Below are positions 33,041 through 42,391 of a stretch of DNA of 43,871 bases, piece after piece. The stretch is from an uncultured Schlesneria sp. (GTDB lineage Bacteria > Planctomycetota > Planctomycetia > Planctomycetales > Planctomycetaceae): assembly GCA_903858935.1 (NCBI GenBank), contig CAIOKO010000231.1:1-43871 (forward strand). The letters are read 5' to 3'. The translations under genes and the position numbers were made by a program. How positions within the stretch are numbered: position 1 is the stretch's first letter; each line of letters opens with the position of its first letter. A model generated the notes under the pieces. That model had not been told where the DNA came from. It ran no database searches and saw only the letters and a program-made list of their open reading frames with translations.

Positions 33041-36000
33041 CTACTTCACGACAACGGTGCTCGAAACCACGTTACTTACAATGACACCATCAGAGACCTG
33101 ATAACTGACGGTACGGCTGAACAACGATGGAGTCGCACTGATATTTGAATACGTCACGAGCCGCAGCGCTGCCTGGAAGTTGGCTACCGTCGCAAGCGCC
33201 CCGGCTGACGTCAGCGTCAGTACACCCGTCGCACTATTGTAGCTGCCGGTGATGTTTCCAGTGGAGGCATTACCGACGAAGCCCAAAACGTCTTCCAATG
33301 GGAAGAACGAATACGACAACTTCACGGTTGCAGACGATAGTGAGAAATTGTTGGCGTCAGTGACTGTGATGATGGAATTGACCACTGTCGGAGCTTGCAA
33401 GGCCGTGTAAGTGATCGTTGTATTTCCACCAGCAAGCGAGGGAGCGAAATTGATTCCAACTGACGTGGAAAGGTTATTGCTCGTTGCGAAGCTGTCATAA
33501 ACCTGGAAGTTGATCGTCCGTGGGGTCAACGTCGGTGTGGCGCTGGAATTCAAGTATGCGACAGATCTGAGAGCCGTCTGGAACTGGGCAACTGTCGCCG
33601 TCGAATTCAGTGACGTCAGCGTCAGAATTCCCTTGGTCGAATCAAAGCTGCTCTTGATATTGCCCGTCAAGGACGAAGGGACGAAACCGAGTGCATCCTG
33701 GGTGGGGTCGAAATTGGCGATCGTAATTGTCGCGGATGTCATGGTCAGATGACCGGGATCGGTGACGGTGATGGCCGGATTCACTGCGACAGCACTCTGT
33801 CCCACCGTAAAGACAGGCGAACTTGTACCGCTCAGAATTGGGGGATTAACGATTGGCGTATTGTAGACATCCGCTGAGGTCAGGTCTTTGAATTCAGCAG
33901 GTTGTCCCCAAAGCCAATTCGATTCTGGCTTTCCGCCGGTGATCGCGTTCACTGCCGCGTCGCTACGAACGGTCACGTCAGCGACGAGGCGATTCCCCTG
34001 GGACAGCCCACCTCCCGTACGCAGGTTTTGAACCCGTGTTGCGAATGGAGTTGGCGACTGCCATTCGTCGATGATCGCAGTTAATGCGACAAGATTGTTG
34101 TCGTAGTTCGTAAAGCCGCCGATGATGAGATCTTGGCCAGAATTACCAACAGCCTTACCCTTACTGTCTACGGCACCCGATATTCCCGTGAGGACGTCAG
34201 AACCTAGCCCACCGATAATCAGATTTTGTCCGGTTCCCGAACCGGCGACGATCGTGTCCGCCGCAGTTCCTCCAATCAGAGCATTACCCTGGTAATTGCC
34301 GGTCAATGTGTTGATTCCATTCCCGCCGTGAACATCCTTGATATTGAGGAAGCTTCCCACATTTGTGGCGATTCCCGCTGCGAGATTCACAGTGACCTGT
34401 GTGGCAAACGCAGAGTAATCCAGCCAGTTATCTGCACCGCTTTTTCCATCGATCTTGCCGGTAATCAAACCATTCTGAAACATTCGGAAGACATTATTAA
34501 CGAACAAACCGGTATTAGGATCTTTGTCGCCACTGGTCAGGCAATTGACTCCCGTGAAATTGAAGGTTCCATTGACATTGCCTGTATTTCGATCAGTGAT
34601 GTTCCAGATTGTCTGCGAACTTGGTGAACTCTGAACACTCGCCCCGACGAGCGTGCTTCCGTAGGTCGATCCGATCAAATTCGTAATATTCTTGTATCCT
34701 CCGGTGCCACTTGCCGGGGTCAGTTTTGTAGTGCTGTCCGGCTGCAGTCCGACGGTGATTGTTGTCCTGCTTTGGGAGTAGTCGAGGGTGTTTGTTCCCG
34801 ATCCCCCATTAATCACTCCGGCAACGCTTGCAACTCCGGCGCCAGGAATGAAATGGAACGTATCATTCAAGCCGCCACCGTTGAGGTTTTGAAACGAACT
34901 GAAGTAAATCGCATTATTAAGATTGCCGCTGTCGACTCCCGTAATATTCCAGTCGGTGTTCACATTCTGCCCATACAACGTATTAAGTGTTGATGATGAG
35001 GGCTTGCTGCCGACAAAGTTTTGAATATTGGAGAATCCACGGAAAATCAAACTTGCGGAATTTGCGATCAAATTGACACTGACAGCATCAGTCCGCTGGG
35101 AGTAATCGATCGTGTTAAACCCAAGTCCGCCATTGATGGACCCCGCGACGAGCCAAGGCGTCACACCTGGTGTCGTGGGCGTTGCCGCGAGCTTAAATGC
35201 GTCACTACCTGTGCCACCTACCAGATTCTCGTAGCCCGCGAAACTCAATGGTGAATTGCCGTTAACAATTCCCACACTTCCTTCATTGAGGGCCGTAATG
35301 TTCCAGATATTATTGCCATTGCTGCCAATGAGGGTATCGTCATTCGCGCTACTGCCGACCACGGCGCTGATCTGGCTGAAAGTTCCGCCGATTGCGGTCG
35401 AAGTGCTGGTTTGAAGATTCGTAACAACCCCGGCACTTCTCTGGGAATAAACAAGCGTATTGACGTTACCAGGACCTGGATTACTTCCGCCGATGATGTT
35501 CCCGGATACAAACCCGGACGCCCCGAACAGGAACGAATTACTTTGAGGTCCACCGGTCAGGTTCTTGATACCAGAAAAGTAAAACTGACCGTTGATATTG
35601 CCTGCGTTTCCTGAGGTGATATACCAGTTATTCAATACGTTATTGTCACCGATCAACGTGTCTGTCGTATCAGAACTTCCGTAGACGTCCGAAATTCGAG
35701 AGAAACCAGATCCCACTGCGGTCGCAGAATTTGTGGCCAGGTTAACGACCACGCCAGCGGTGCGAAGGGAATAGTCAAGTGCATCGATCCCACCACCGCC
35801 GTCAATTTTGCCAGAAACAAATCCGGCAGGACCGAATTGAAATGAGTCGTTGAAAGTTCCGCCCGTCAGATTTTGCACGTTTGTGAACGTATTCCCGTTC
35901 AACGTCCCCGAATTCGGCCCTGTGATCTGCCAAAGATTAGTAGAGTTCGGAGAAATCAGCGTATTGACTCCGCTACCACCGAAAACGCCAAGTGAGGTTC

Positions 36001-36322
36001 CAGGAAGAATTCCCTGGATGCACACTTGATCGTCGCCGGTACCGCCAAAAAAGTAGATGCCGTCAACGGGCTTCGATGGTCCGAATGACGTCACCGTGCC
36101 GTTTTCCGTAACGCTGACTCCGCTCGAATTCTGGCTGATAGTGACGTTATCTGGTGTTGCCGAACCGTCGATTCTGACGGTCGTTCCGATTAAAACGACA
36201 GATAGCATTCGACGAAATTCTAATACTTCGGCACGCTCAAGCCCGCGACGACGACGAGGTCGAAATTTCTTGCTGCCGGAATTTTGCCATTCGCGAAACA
36301 GGTCGAGCATACCCATTTTCAT
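33041..36322 (-). CDS. Giant repeat-containing surface protein
   Basis: From the ATG at 36322 the product has 1,093 residues. The N-terminus RRRRGLERAEVLEFRRMLSV is a basic run plus an LExRxxLS motif, like the LEPRxLL N-terminal signature of planctomycete extracellular proteins. Residues about 60-740 hold around six units of about 100 residues. Each reads roughly W-x-ITG-x-N-x-G-x(L/I)NG, then F-x-NLTGG-x-N-D-x-F-x-F, G-x(V/I)-G-x-I-x-GG, LDYS-x-R and V-x-VNL, and ends TLxG-x-N, suggesting a beta-helix or beta-solenoid; RTX-like GG-x-G-x-D motifs occur (GGTGDDQV, GGLGSDVL). The C-terminal part has two cadherin/VCBS-like units of about 110 residues (ITVTDPGHLTMTSATITIAN, ITVTDANNFSLSSATVKLSY). 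A longer TTG start at 36382 is less likely. It is an adhesin or envelope protein by inference. Confidence 0.88.
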   Translation of the reverse strand: MKMGMLDLFREWQNSGSKKFRPRRRRGLERAEVLEFRRMLSVVLIGTTVRIDGSATPDNVTISQNSSGVSVTENGTVTSFGPSKPVDGIYFFGGTGDDQVCIQGILPGTSLGVFGGSGVNTLISPNSTNLWQITGPNSGTLNGNTFTNVQNLTGGTFNDSFQFGPAGFVSGKIDGGGGIDALDYSLRTAGVVVNLATNSATAVGSGFSRISDVYGSSDTTDTLIGDNNVLNNWYITSGNAGNINGQFYFSGIKNLTGGPQSNSFLFGASGFVSGNIIGGSNPGPGNVNTLVYSQRSAGVVTNLQTSTSTAIGGTFSQISAVVGSSANDDTLIGSNGNNIWNITALNEGSVGIVNGNSPLSFAGYENLVGGTGSDAFKLAATPTTPGVTPWLVAGSINGGLGFNTIDYSQRTDAVSVNLIANSASLIFRGFSNIQNFVGSKPSSSTLNTLYGQNVNTDWNITGVDSGNLNNAIYFSSFQNLNGGGLNDTFHFIPGAGVASVAGVINGGSGTNTLDYSQSRTTITVGLQPDSTTKLTPASGTGGYKNITNLIGSTYGSTLVGASVQSSPSSQTIWNITDRNTGNVNGTFNFTGVNCLTSGDKDPNTGLFVNNVFRMFQNGLITGKIDGKSGADNWLDYSAFATQVTVNLAAGIATNVGSFLNIKDVHGGNGINTLTGNYQGNALIGGTAADTIVAGSGTGQNLIIGGLGSDVLTGISGAVDSKGKAVGNSGQDLIIGGFTNYDNNLVALTAIIDEWQSPTPFATRVQNLRTGGGLSQGNRLVADVTVRSDAAVNAITGGKPESNWLWGQPAEFKDLTSADVYNTPIVNPPILSGTSSPVFTVGQSAVAVNPAITVTDPGHLTMTSATITIANFDPTQDALGFVPSSLTGNIKSSFDSTKGILTLTSLNSTATVAQFQTALRSVAYLNSSATPTLTPRTINFQVYDSFATSNNLSTSVGINFAPSLAGGNTTITYTALQAPTVVNSIITVTDANNFSLSSATVKLSYSFFPLEDVLGFVGNASTGNITGSYNSATGVLTLTSAGALATVANFQAALRLVTYSNISATPSLFSRTVSYQVSDGVIVSNVVSSTVVVK

Positions 36323-36442
36323 CTTTCTGTGGTGTGCGTCCAAGGACTTAACACAGCAGCCACGGATATTGGGGATCTTCAAAACCCAATCACACGCTCT
36401 TGCTGATCTTTTTTTGTGTCGTCGATTCGCAGGTCAGACGGA

Positions 36443-36458
36443 ATTGACAACGGTCAAT
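36443..36458. promoter_or_regulatory. Operator-like dyad ATTGAC-N4-GTCAAT
   Basis: Perfect six-base arms, ATTGAC (36443-36448) and GTCAAT (36453-36458), around AACG. It lies about 120 bases before the start of the giant surface protein. The regulator is unknown. Confidence 0.35.
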
Positions 36459-36845
36459 ATCAATCATGTCGTGCGACGAAGGTGGAAATCCAAAGCGAAT
36501 CTGTGGCATGCGTTGCACGTAGAATTTATTGAGAAAAGCTCAACTTACTCAAAACAAACAGTTTGAACAGCTTTGGCCATCTGAGCCGGTTGCGTGTGAT
36601 GAATCGTGAAACGATGACAAACTCAATTTCACGTTCGAGAGCTTCTTCCGGACGTACAACAAGTCGCAGACCGGTCATTCTACTTGGACCACGAAGCTGC
36701 TGATGAATTTTTCAAGAACGCTGATTCCGTTTTGATCGGCAAAATCAGCCGATTTGCCGGTTGGATTTAGGGGTTTAGAAAATTTGGGTAGACATTTGGG
36801 TAATTTAACTCTTCCCATTCTGCCGGATTTTTCTTTTCTGCGAAA

Positions 36846-36863
36846 TTTGACACAAGTTTGACA
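36846..36863 (+). promoter_or_regulatory. Tandem TTTGACA repeats upstream of the desaturase gene
   Basis: TTTGACA at 36846-36852 and 36857-36863, one helical turn apart (11 bases), about 150 bases before the desaturase ATG. They may be a regulator site or -35-like elements; no matching -10 box was found 17 bases downstream. Confidence 0.3.
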
Positions 36864-37015
36864 GAGACGTGACGGAAGGCTGACACACGATTTCCGATGT
36901 TGAAATAGAATCTCCAACGAAATAGGGCATCGAGCGGCGGTTTGAGGCTGATCGTTGCTTGGCGAACGGATTCGCTTTAAGCGAGATTAATGAACTACAG
37001 TCACTGGAATTCACT

Positions 37016-38011
37016 ATGTCCATCGTTTCTCCCAAGCGTGCTACATCGGAAAAGCATCGAGCGCAACGTCCGTTAAGCGAAGCGCTTCCAAAGCACGGCG
37101 AACTCGGCGAATCAGCCCGTGCCTCGACCGTTCCAGTCGCCTCGGAACCGCCAGTCTGGGAGCCGTGGCTTCCTGAGAAGATGAGTTGGGCTCGAGTTGA
37201 CTGGGTTGTTGTTGCCTGGATGGTTGGCATGCATGCAGGTGCGATTGCTGCTCCATTCTTTTTCAACTGGCAGTCACTGGCGACCTGTGTCGTGCTACAT
37301 TGGTTCACTGCAAGTATCGGGATTTGCCTGGGCTACCATCGCTTCCTGTCGCACAAATCCTTCAAGCTTGTCAGTCCGGTACGATTCATTACTCTCATGG
37401 CTGGTTCGCTTTCTGGTGAAGGCTCACCACTTGCCTGGACTGCAACGCATCGTCTGCACCATCAACGTTCTGACTTGCCAGGCGATCCGCATTCCCCATT
37501 GGTGAGTGCTCTCTGGTCGCATTTAACCTGGCTATTCCTGCGACGAACTCCGACCGAGCAACAAACGCTTTATAAGAAGTATACGCCAGATTTGATGAAC
37601 GATCCGATGTTGCAATTTTTCGAGAAGACCTATTTCCTTTGGCTGGTCGCTTCGGGCGTTGCCCTCTGGATGGTTGGCGGCTTGCCGATGCTGCTCTGGG
37701 GACTTTGTTTCCGGATGGTGATGGTTTACCACGGAACCTGGTTTGTAAACTCCGCAACACATCTCTGGGGTTATCGCAACTACGATGTGCGGGATGAAAG
37801 CCGCAATTTGTGGTGGGTGGCGATCTGGGCCTACGGTGAAGGTTGGCACAACAATCATCATGCTCACCCACACGTCGCCCCTGCGGGACACAAATGGTGG
37901 GAACTCGATCCGACCTGGTGGTCAATCAAGACACTACGGCTGTTCGGGCTGGCCTATGACGTTGATGATCGAATTCCTACGACGCGAGAACCTGCTGCGG
38001 CGGATGCCTGA
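37016..38011 (+). CDS. Membrane fatty-acid (acyl-CoA/lipid) desaturase
   Basis: The 331-residue di-iron membrane enzyme belongs to the delta-9 acyl-CoA desaturase family. The three His boxes are HRFLSH (108-113), HRLHH (145-149) and HNNHH (278-282). Four hydrophobic segments fit the usual two pairs of helices (for example VVVAWMVGMHAGAIAAPFFF, FLWLVASGVALWMVGGLPML). The first 55 residues are polar, Ser/Ala/Arg-rich and without homology. It introduces a double bond to keep membranes fluid in the cold. The ATG at 37016 is the start; the frame to 36959 opens with a TTG. The 3' end overlaps the 3' end of folC, which lies on the opposite strand, by 58 bases. Confidence 0.93.
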   Translation: MSIVSPKRATSEKHRAQRPLSEALPKHGELGESARASTVPVASEPPVWEPWLPEKMSWARVDWVVVAWMVGMHAGAIAAPFFFNWQSLATCVVLHWFTASIGICLGYHRFLSHKSFKLVSPVRFITLMAGSLSGEGSPLAWTATHRLHHQRSDLPGDPHSPLVSALWSHLTWLFLRRTPTEQQTLYKKYTPDLMNDPMLQFFEKTYFLWLVASGVALWMVGGLPMLLWGLCFRMVMVYHGTWFVNSATHLWGYRNYDVRDESRNLWWVAIWAYGEGWHNNHHAHPHVAPAGHKWWELDPTWWSIKTLRLFGLAYDVDDRIPTTREPAAADA

Positions 38012-39360
38012 TTCGCCTCACTGATGATGGTGTCTCTCAATTCAGCAGCAAGAAAAAACGAGCCCGTTATGACGATCATATCGTCGCACGAGGCAATCCG
38101 TTTTGCGAGATTCCATGCGGAACTCGGGCTTGCTGCGAAATGAGTCTGCCGACCGCTGATCGATTCGACGAGACTGCCGAGATCGTCCAGATCGACGCCT
38201 CTCGGGTTGTTCAGATAACGAGTCAGAATCACGGTGTCGAAATTTGGCAGCAATTGTCGAAGGATTCCAGCGACATCTTTGTCCTTGGTTGCGGCGAAGA
38301 TGAGAATTCTTCTTTGCCGTATTCGATCTTCATTCAGCGAGGCGACGAGGGCTCGCGCCGATTCCCAATTATGTGCGGCATCGATAATGACCGTCGGGTG
38401 TTTTGAGACGACTTCGACTCGTGCGGGCCATGCCACACTCCTCAGTCCCTCTCGCACGTCATCATCAGTGATTTTCCATTTTTGTTGACGAAGTTCTTCA
38501 ATGACCGCCAGCGCCAACATGGTATTGGACGCCTGGTGCAGTCCTCGCAAAACAACCGGCACTTGTGACCAGAATGTCGTTGATGTTTTTGCCTCGATTT
38601 CAACGTTGCCCTCTTCATCCGTCCGTCGGTTCAGCAATTGGAAATCGCGATGGACCTGCTTGAGAGGAGCGTTTCGCTCAGAACAGATGTTTTCGATGAG
38701 ATTGAGTGCATCAACGTGAGTCACACCAGAGATGACGGGGACCTGTGGTTTGATAATCCCCGCTTTCTCGTAGGCAATCTGGTGTACCGTACTGCCGAGG
38801 ACATGAGTATGGTCTCGACTGATATTTGTGATCACCGTGACCAGGGGACGACACAAGTTCGTTGAATCGAGTCTTCCGCCGAGACCAACTTCAAGTACCG
38901 CAATGTCGACATTCTGTTCGATGAAATGCTGCCATGCCAGCGCCGTTGCGAGTTCGAAATATGTCGGTTGCATGCGGCCGGGGAGATTGTCCATCTCGGC
39001 AATGATCGGCATCAATCCGTTGAGCAGACTGACAAGTTCAGGCTTCGTCGGTTGAATTCCACCGATTGTGATTCGCTCTTCGAATTCGGTGATGTGGGGA
39101 GAAATATAGAGTCCACATCGATATCCAGATCGGGAAAGAATCGACGACAACATCGAACACGTGGAACCTTTGCCCTTCGTACCAGCAACATGAACGACCG
39201 GAATTCGTTCGTGCGGGTTGCCCATCAACTCGAGTAGTCGCCGCATCCGATCCAGCTTAAAATCACTTGTCGAATACGACTCGGTGTTGATCCGCTCGTA
39301 ATTGATTCGCCCGAACAGAAAGTCAATCGCCTGTTCGTATGTCTTAAGCCGATCTGACAT
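37954..39360 (-). CDS. folC: Folylpolyglutamate / dihydrofolate synthase FolC
   Basis: The 468-residue Mur-ligase-family enzyme adds glutamates to folates (and in many bacteria makes dihydrofolate). It has YEQAIDFLFGRINYERIN, KLDRMRRLLELMGNP, the P-loop VVHVAGTKGKGSTCSMLSSI, SPHITEFEERI, EVGLGGRLDSTN, ITNISRDHTHVLGSTVHQIA, EKAGIIKPQVP, VIIDAAHNWESARAL and FAATKDKDVAGIL. The ATG at 39360 is the best start; the family begins about here. The stop TAG at 37954 is inside the convergent desaturase gene, so the two genes share 58 bases. Last residues (SRVVGIRSSTS) are variable in the family, so the overlap is real but not functionally constrained. Confidence 0.95.
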   Translation of the reverse strand: MSDRLKTYEQAIDFLFGRINYERINTESYSTSDFKLDRMRRLLELMGNPHERIPVVHVAGTKGKGSTCSMLSSILSRSGYRCGLYISPHITEFEERITIGGIQPTKPELVSLLNGLMPIIAEMDNLPGRMQPTYFELATALAWQHFIEQNVDIAVLEVGLGGRLDSTNLCRPLVTVITNISRDHTHVLGSTVHQIAYEKAGIIKPQVPVISGVTHVDALNLIENICSERNAPLKQVHRDFQLLNRRTDEEGNVEIEAKTSTTFWSQVPVVLRGLHQASNTMLALAVIEELRQQKWKITDDDVREGLRSVAWPARVEVVSKHPTVIIDAAHNWESARALVASLNEDRIRQRRILIFAATKDKDVAGILRQLLPNFDTVILTRYLNNPRGVDLDDLGSLVESISGRQTHFAASPSSAWNLAKRIASCDDMIVITGSFFLAAELRDTIISEANQASAAAGSRVVGIRSSTS

Positions 39361-39444
39361 CTGTGATTCCAAGGCAGTCTCCCGGAAATCTGAGAATCTC
39401 TGAGAGAGCAATTATCTTTCTCTATTCAACAAACTCACCGAGAT

Positions 39445-40248
39445 TTATTGACCCGTTTTGCGTCGGGGGCGAAAAAATCTCGTCGATTCCTTCACGACTC
39501 GGCGCCGCGACGTAATCCGGACAAGCAAGGTCAGAAAGAAGTTCTTCCAACCAGGTATCACGCACTGTTGTCGTCGGGCGAGTGCATTCAACGCCAACTT
39601 GACAACAGGTTCAACGGCAAGCGATGAGTGTTTTTGCAACCATCCCGGTGCGCCCGCAATATCGAAAAAACTCGTTCGAGTGACCCCCGGGCAGACCGCC
39701 GTTACTGTAATGCCACGATCATAGAGCTCACAGTGCAAAGCTTCGCTCAAGTGAAGAACGAATGCTTTACTTGCCGCATACACCCCCATGTAAGCAACGG
39801 GCTGAAACGCCGATAACGAAGAGACGTTCAGGATGGCACCATGCCCTCGTTCCAGCATTCCCGGCAAAATCCGGTACGTCAATTCTGTTAGTGCCGAGAT
39901 ATTCAATCGGATGAGCTGCAGCAGTCGATCAATGTCCGCGCTATCGACCTCACCAACGACTCCAAATCCAGCGTTATTGACAAGCAATTCAATTGAGATC
40001 CCTTTGGCAGAGATTTCATCGAGGATTCGTCGTGGTTCGACCGGATCAGAGAGGTCTGCCAGGATGATTTCGCAACGAGTTCCGTGCTTCGTATGCAATT
40101 CGTGAGCCAGTTCGGTCATCAAATCGCCGCGCCGAGCGACCAGCACCAGATGCATCCCTCGTGACGCAAGTTGGCGCGAGAACTCCGCACCCAAGCCTGC
40201 CGAGGCTCCGGTGACGAGTGCCCACTGATCCGCCAATCGCTTCCACAC
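39445..40248 (-). CDS. Short-chain dehydrogenase/reductase family protein
   Basis: The 267-residue protein is a classical SDR: ADQWALVTGASAGLGAEFSR is the TGxxxGxG cofactor loop, VLVARRGD suggests NADP preference, NNAGFGVVGEVD is the NNAG motif, and the catalytic Ser-Tyr-Lys are in LNVSSLSAFQPVAYMGVYAASKAF (Ser, then Y-x-x-x-K). The C-terminal part with HSSLAVEPVVKLALNAL and a basic ending (RITSRRRVVKESTRFFRPRR) resembles the membrane-peripheral SDR group around YqjQ/DltE. Substrate unknown. No in-frame ATG exists near the start; the GTG at 40248 with GGGA upstream is my choice, a TTG at 40284 the alternative. Confidence 0.85.
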   Translation of the reverse strand: MWKRLADQWALVTGASAGLGAEFSRQLASRGMHLVLVARRGDLMTELAHELHTKHGTRCEIILADLSDPVEPRRILDEISAKGISIELLVNNAGFGVVGEVDSADIDRLLQLIRLNISALTELTYRILPGMLERGHGAILNVSSLSAFQPVAYMGVYAASKAFVLHLSEALHCELYDRGITVTAVCPGVTRTSFFDIAGAPGWLQKHSSLAVEPVVKLALNALARRQQCVIPGWKNFFLTLLVRITSRRRVVKESTRFFRPRRKTGQ

Positions 40249-40663
40249 GCTATGTTTCCCGCATCTTGCGCTGCCTGCGAGCAACTACGACGAACTCAAC
40301 AAAGGCAAATAACCAACATACCATGTTCATCACAAACGTCCTGTCTGCGATTTCATCAAATTCAACCGTGTTTACTTGTTTTGACCAAGAATACCGTCGT
40401 TTACCGACGCCGCTCGATTTACGGTTTTGACAATTGATCGAATTATGGATACACGACCCGATAAAAGAATGCGAACTTTCAAACCAAACCCGAATTGAAC
40501 CAGCACTTCAGGTCATCAAAAACACCCAATTTCACGATACACTGAATTCACTGCTCCGAGATGCTAACACAATCAACCTTTCCAAAAAAGTCAGCCCGCT
40601 AAGGGAGAACGACTCGACAATGTCGTGACATCGACCTGCATTTCCCGTTATGGAACCCCACAC
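40249..40663. other. Divergent intergenic region
   Basis: 415 bases between the SDR gene and the phosphatase gene. No gene, RNA, hairpin or repeat was recognised. Confidence 0.35.
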
Positions 40664-41284
40664 ATGAATGATACGGCCACGACCATGAAGCGACCGGCTG
40701 TTTTTCTCGACCGCGATGGAACCGTGAATGTCGAAGTTCATTATTTGTCACAGCCAGAGCAGATCGAGTTGCTTCCCACCGTTTCGGAGACGATTTCCCT
40801 GCTCAATTCTCGTGGCATTCCAGTCGTGATCGTGACTAACCAGGCCGGTATCGCCCGCGGCTATTTTCCGGAACACCGCCTCATCGCGATTCACGATCAT
40901 TTACGCCGGATACTGGCAGAAAAAAACGCCCGGATCGATGGAATTTATTATTGTCCACATCATCCCATCGCCGGTTTGGGCGAGTATCGGAAGGTCTGTG
41001 ACTGTCGCAAACCAATGCCTGGAATGCTGACGCGGGCTGCGAGTGAACTCGCCATAGACCTGGCCGGTTCCTTGTTGATCGGCGACCGGGAAAGTGATCT
41101 GCAAGCTGGCGCAAATGCCGGATGTCAGACGGCGCTTGTCACGACGGGCTATGGAATAGAAACCAGTGCTGCGATCGATCTGAAATCCGTCGGAGGAATC
41201 GGCATCTTTCCGACTGTTGCCGATGCCGTCACGGAATGGTTGAATCAATCGAACGACGAAACAAACTTGATGCCATCACGTTGA
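40664..41284 (+). CDS. gmhB: HAD phosphatase, GmhB-like (heptose 1,7-bisphosphatase family)
   Basis: The 206-residue protein is a HAD phosphatase of the HisB-N/GmhB group. Motif I is FLDRDGTVNVEVHYL, motif II IVTNQAGIARGYF, then the zinc loop Cys-Pro-His-His (YYCPHHP) with VCDCRKPMPGML, and motif III/IV LLIGDRESDLQAGANAG. GmhB removes the 7-phosphate from D-glycero-manno-heptose 1,7-bisphosphate in lipopolysaccharide or S-layer glycan synthesis. The paired zinc Cys residues support GmhB over plain HisB-N. No other heptose genes are adjacent, so the substrate is inferred. I chose the ATG at 40664; the ATG at 40685 and a GTG at 40625 are alternatives. Confidence 0.87.
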   Translation: MNDTATTMKRPAVFLDRDGTVNVEVHYLSQPEQIELLPTVSETISLLNSRGIPVVIVTNQAGIARGYFPEHRLIAIHDHLRRILAEKNARIDGIYYCPHHPIAGLGEYRKVCDCRKPMPGMLTRAASELAIDLAGSLLIGDRESDLQAGANAGCQTALVTTGYGIETSAAIDLKSVGGIGIFPTVADAVTEWLNQSNDETNLMPSR

Positions 41285-41344
41285 CGCGTTCGCAGAGGGC
41301 GACAATGCTATGCCAAAGATGTTAGATTCCCTCCCAGAGCAACC

Positions 41345-42391
41345 ATGACAAACGTTTCTATTACGACCGGTGCCCGACTCCATTTCGGCCCCCTTGATGT
41401 TTCGGCACCTGCGGGAGGTCGATTTGGTGGAGTCGGCGTGATGATCGATCATCCGCGAACCGTGATTGCGGCCACGAATGCGCCTGTTGACCTGGTTCGA
41501 GGTGATGATTCGACGACGAAACGCGTCATGGAATTTCTGCAACGCATTCGGAAGGCAATCCCCGATCAATATCGAGTTCCCTGCGAAATCGATGTTAAAG
41601 AAACAATTCCCGCTCATTATGGATTTGGATCGGGGACGCAATTGGGACTCGCAGTTGCCCTCGCAATGTCAATTGTTGCCAAAGAACCAACTCCTTTTCT
41701 TGAAGAACTTGATGTTGTCTGTGGCGCCAATGTTTCTTCAGTGCACAGGGCAGAAGCACCGGGCAAACCACTTGTGGCGGCTCTCGAAGTCCTGGCCCAT
41801 CGAGTAGGACGGGGATTGAGGTCCGCGATCGGGCTCCACGGATTTCAACAAGGTGGATTTCTGGTTGATGGCGGCAGGCCCGAATCAAACAAGCTGGGAA
41901 CGCTCGTGACACGGGTAGAATTTCCCAGCGACTGGCGTTTCGTGCTGGCATCACCTCAACAGGCGATCGGACTTTCTGGAGACGCAGAGCAGTCTGCCTT
42001 CGCCAGGCAGACGGCAATGCCCAGACAACTGACGGGCGAACTCTGTCGGATCGTGCTCATGGAATGGCTTCCTTCGGTGATTGAGGCCGACTTTGCCCGA
42101 TGCGGTGACTCAATGTTCGAATACGGCAATGCGGTCGGAGAATTCTTTTCGCCGACTCAGGGTGGCGTCTTCGCTCATCCTCGTATGGCCGAATGGGCCG
42201 AGAAAGTCCGACAGCGCGGAATTCGTGGCGTGGCCCAGACCTCGTGGGGGCCAACTCTCGCCGCACTCTGCTCAAGTGACGCGATGGCCAGACAATTGCA
42301 CAGCGATTTTACCAAAGATTCGGCGTGGAACGATTGCTCGTTCCATGTCGTGTCCCCCTTAAATCGTGGGGCGGCGATTCATCGCGTCTAA
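41345..42391 (+). CDS. Beta-ribofuranosylaminobenzene 5'-phosphate synthase homologue
   Basis: The 348-residue GHMP-superfamily protein matches beta-RFAP synthase (archaeal MptG), the first committed enzyme of tetrahydromethanopterin synthesis, which couples p-hydroxy- or p-aminobenzoate to PRPP. Seen: ITTGARLHFGPLDV, GGRFGGVGVMIDHP, the Pro-x-HYGFGSGTQLGLAVALAM glycine-rich loop, SVHRAEA-like GANVSSVHRAEAPGK, IGLHGFQQGGFLVDGG, WRFVLASP and GVAQTSWGPTLAAL. Planctomycetes and methylotrophs use methanopterin-linked C1 enzymes for formaldehyde oxidation, so this fits. Start ATG 41345 follows AGAGCAACC with no strong ribosome binding site. It is 60 bases after the GmhB-like gene and may be co-transcribed. 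No other methanopterin gene is in view. Confidence 0.9.
   Translation: MTNVSITTGARLHFGPLDVSAPAGGRFGGVGVMIDHPRTVIAATNAPVDLVRGDDSTTKRVMEFLQRIRKAIPDQYRVPCEIDVKETIPAHYGFGSGTQLGLAVALAMSIVAKEPTPFLEELDVVCGANVSSVHRAEAPGKPLVAALEVLAHRVGRGLRSAIGLHGFQQGGFLVDGGRPESNKLGTLVTRVEFPSDWRFVLASPQQAIGLSGDAEQSAFARQTAMPRQLTGELCRIVLMEWLPSVIEADFARCGDSMFEYGNAVGEFFSPTQGGVFAHPRMAEWAEKVRQRGIRGVAQTSWGPTLAALCSSDAMARQLHSDFTKDSAWNDCSFHVVSPLNRGAAIHRV

Larger units (their letters stand above)
36323..37015. other. Divergent intergenic region with regulatory-looking repeats
   Basis: About 690 bases between the surface-protein gene and the desaturase gene. It contains the dyad at 36443-36458, tandem TTTGACA at 36846-36863, and AT-rich sequence. 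The open frame back from the desaturase start to 36959 (TTG) is not supported. No other gene was seen. Confidence 0.45.
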
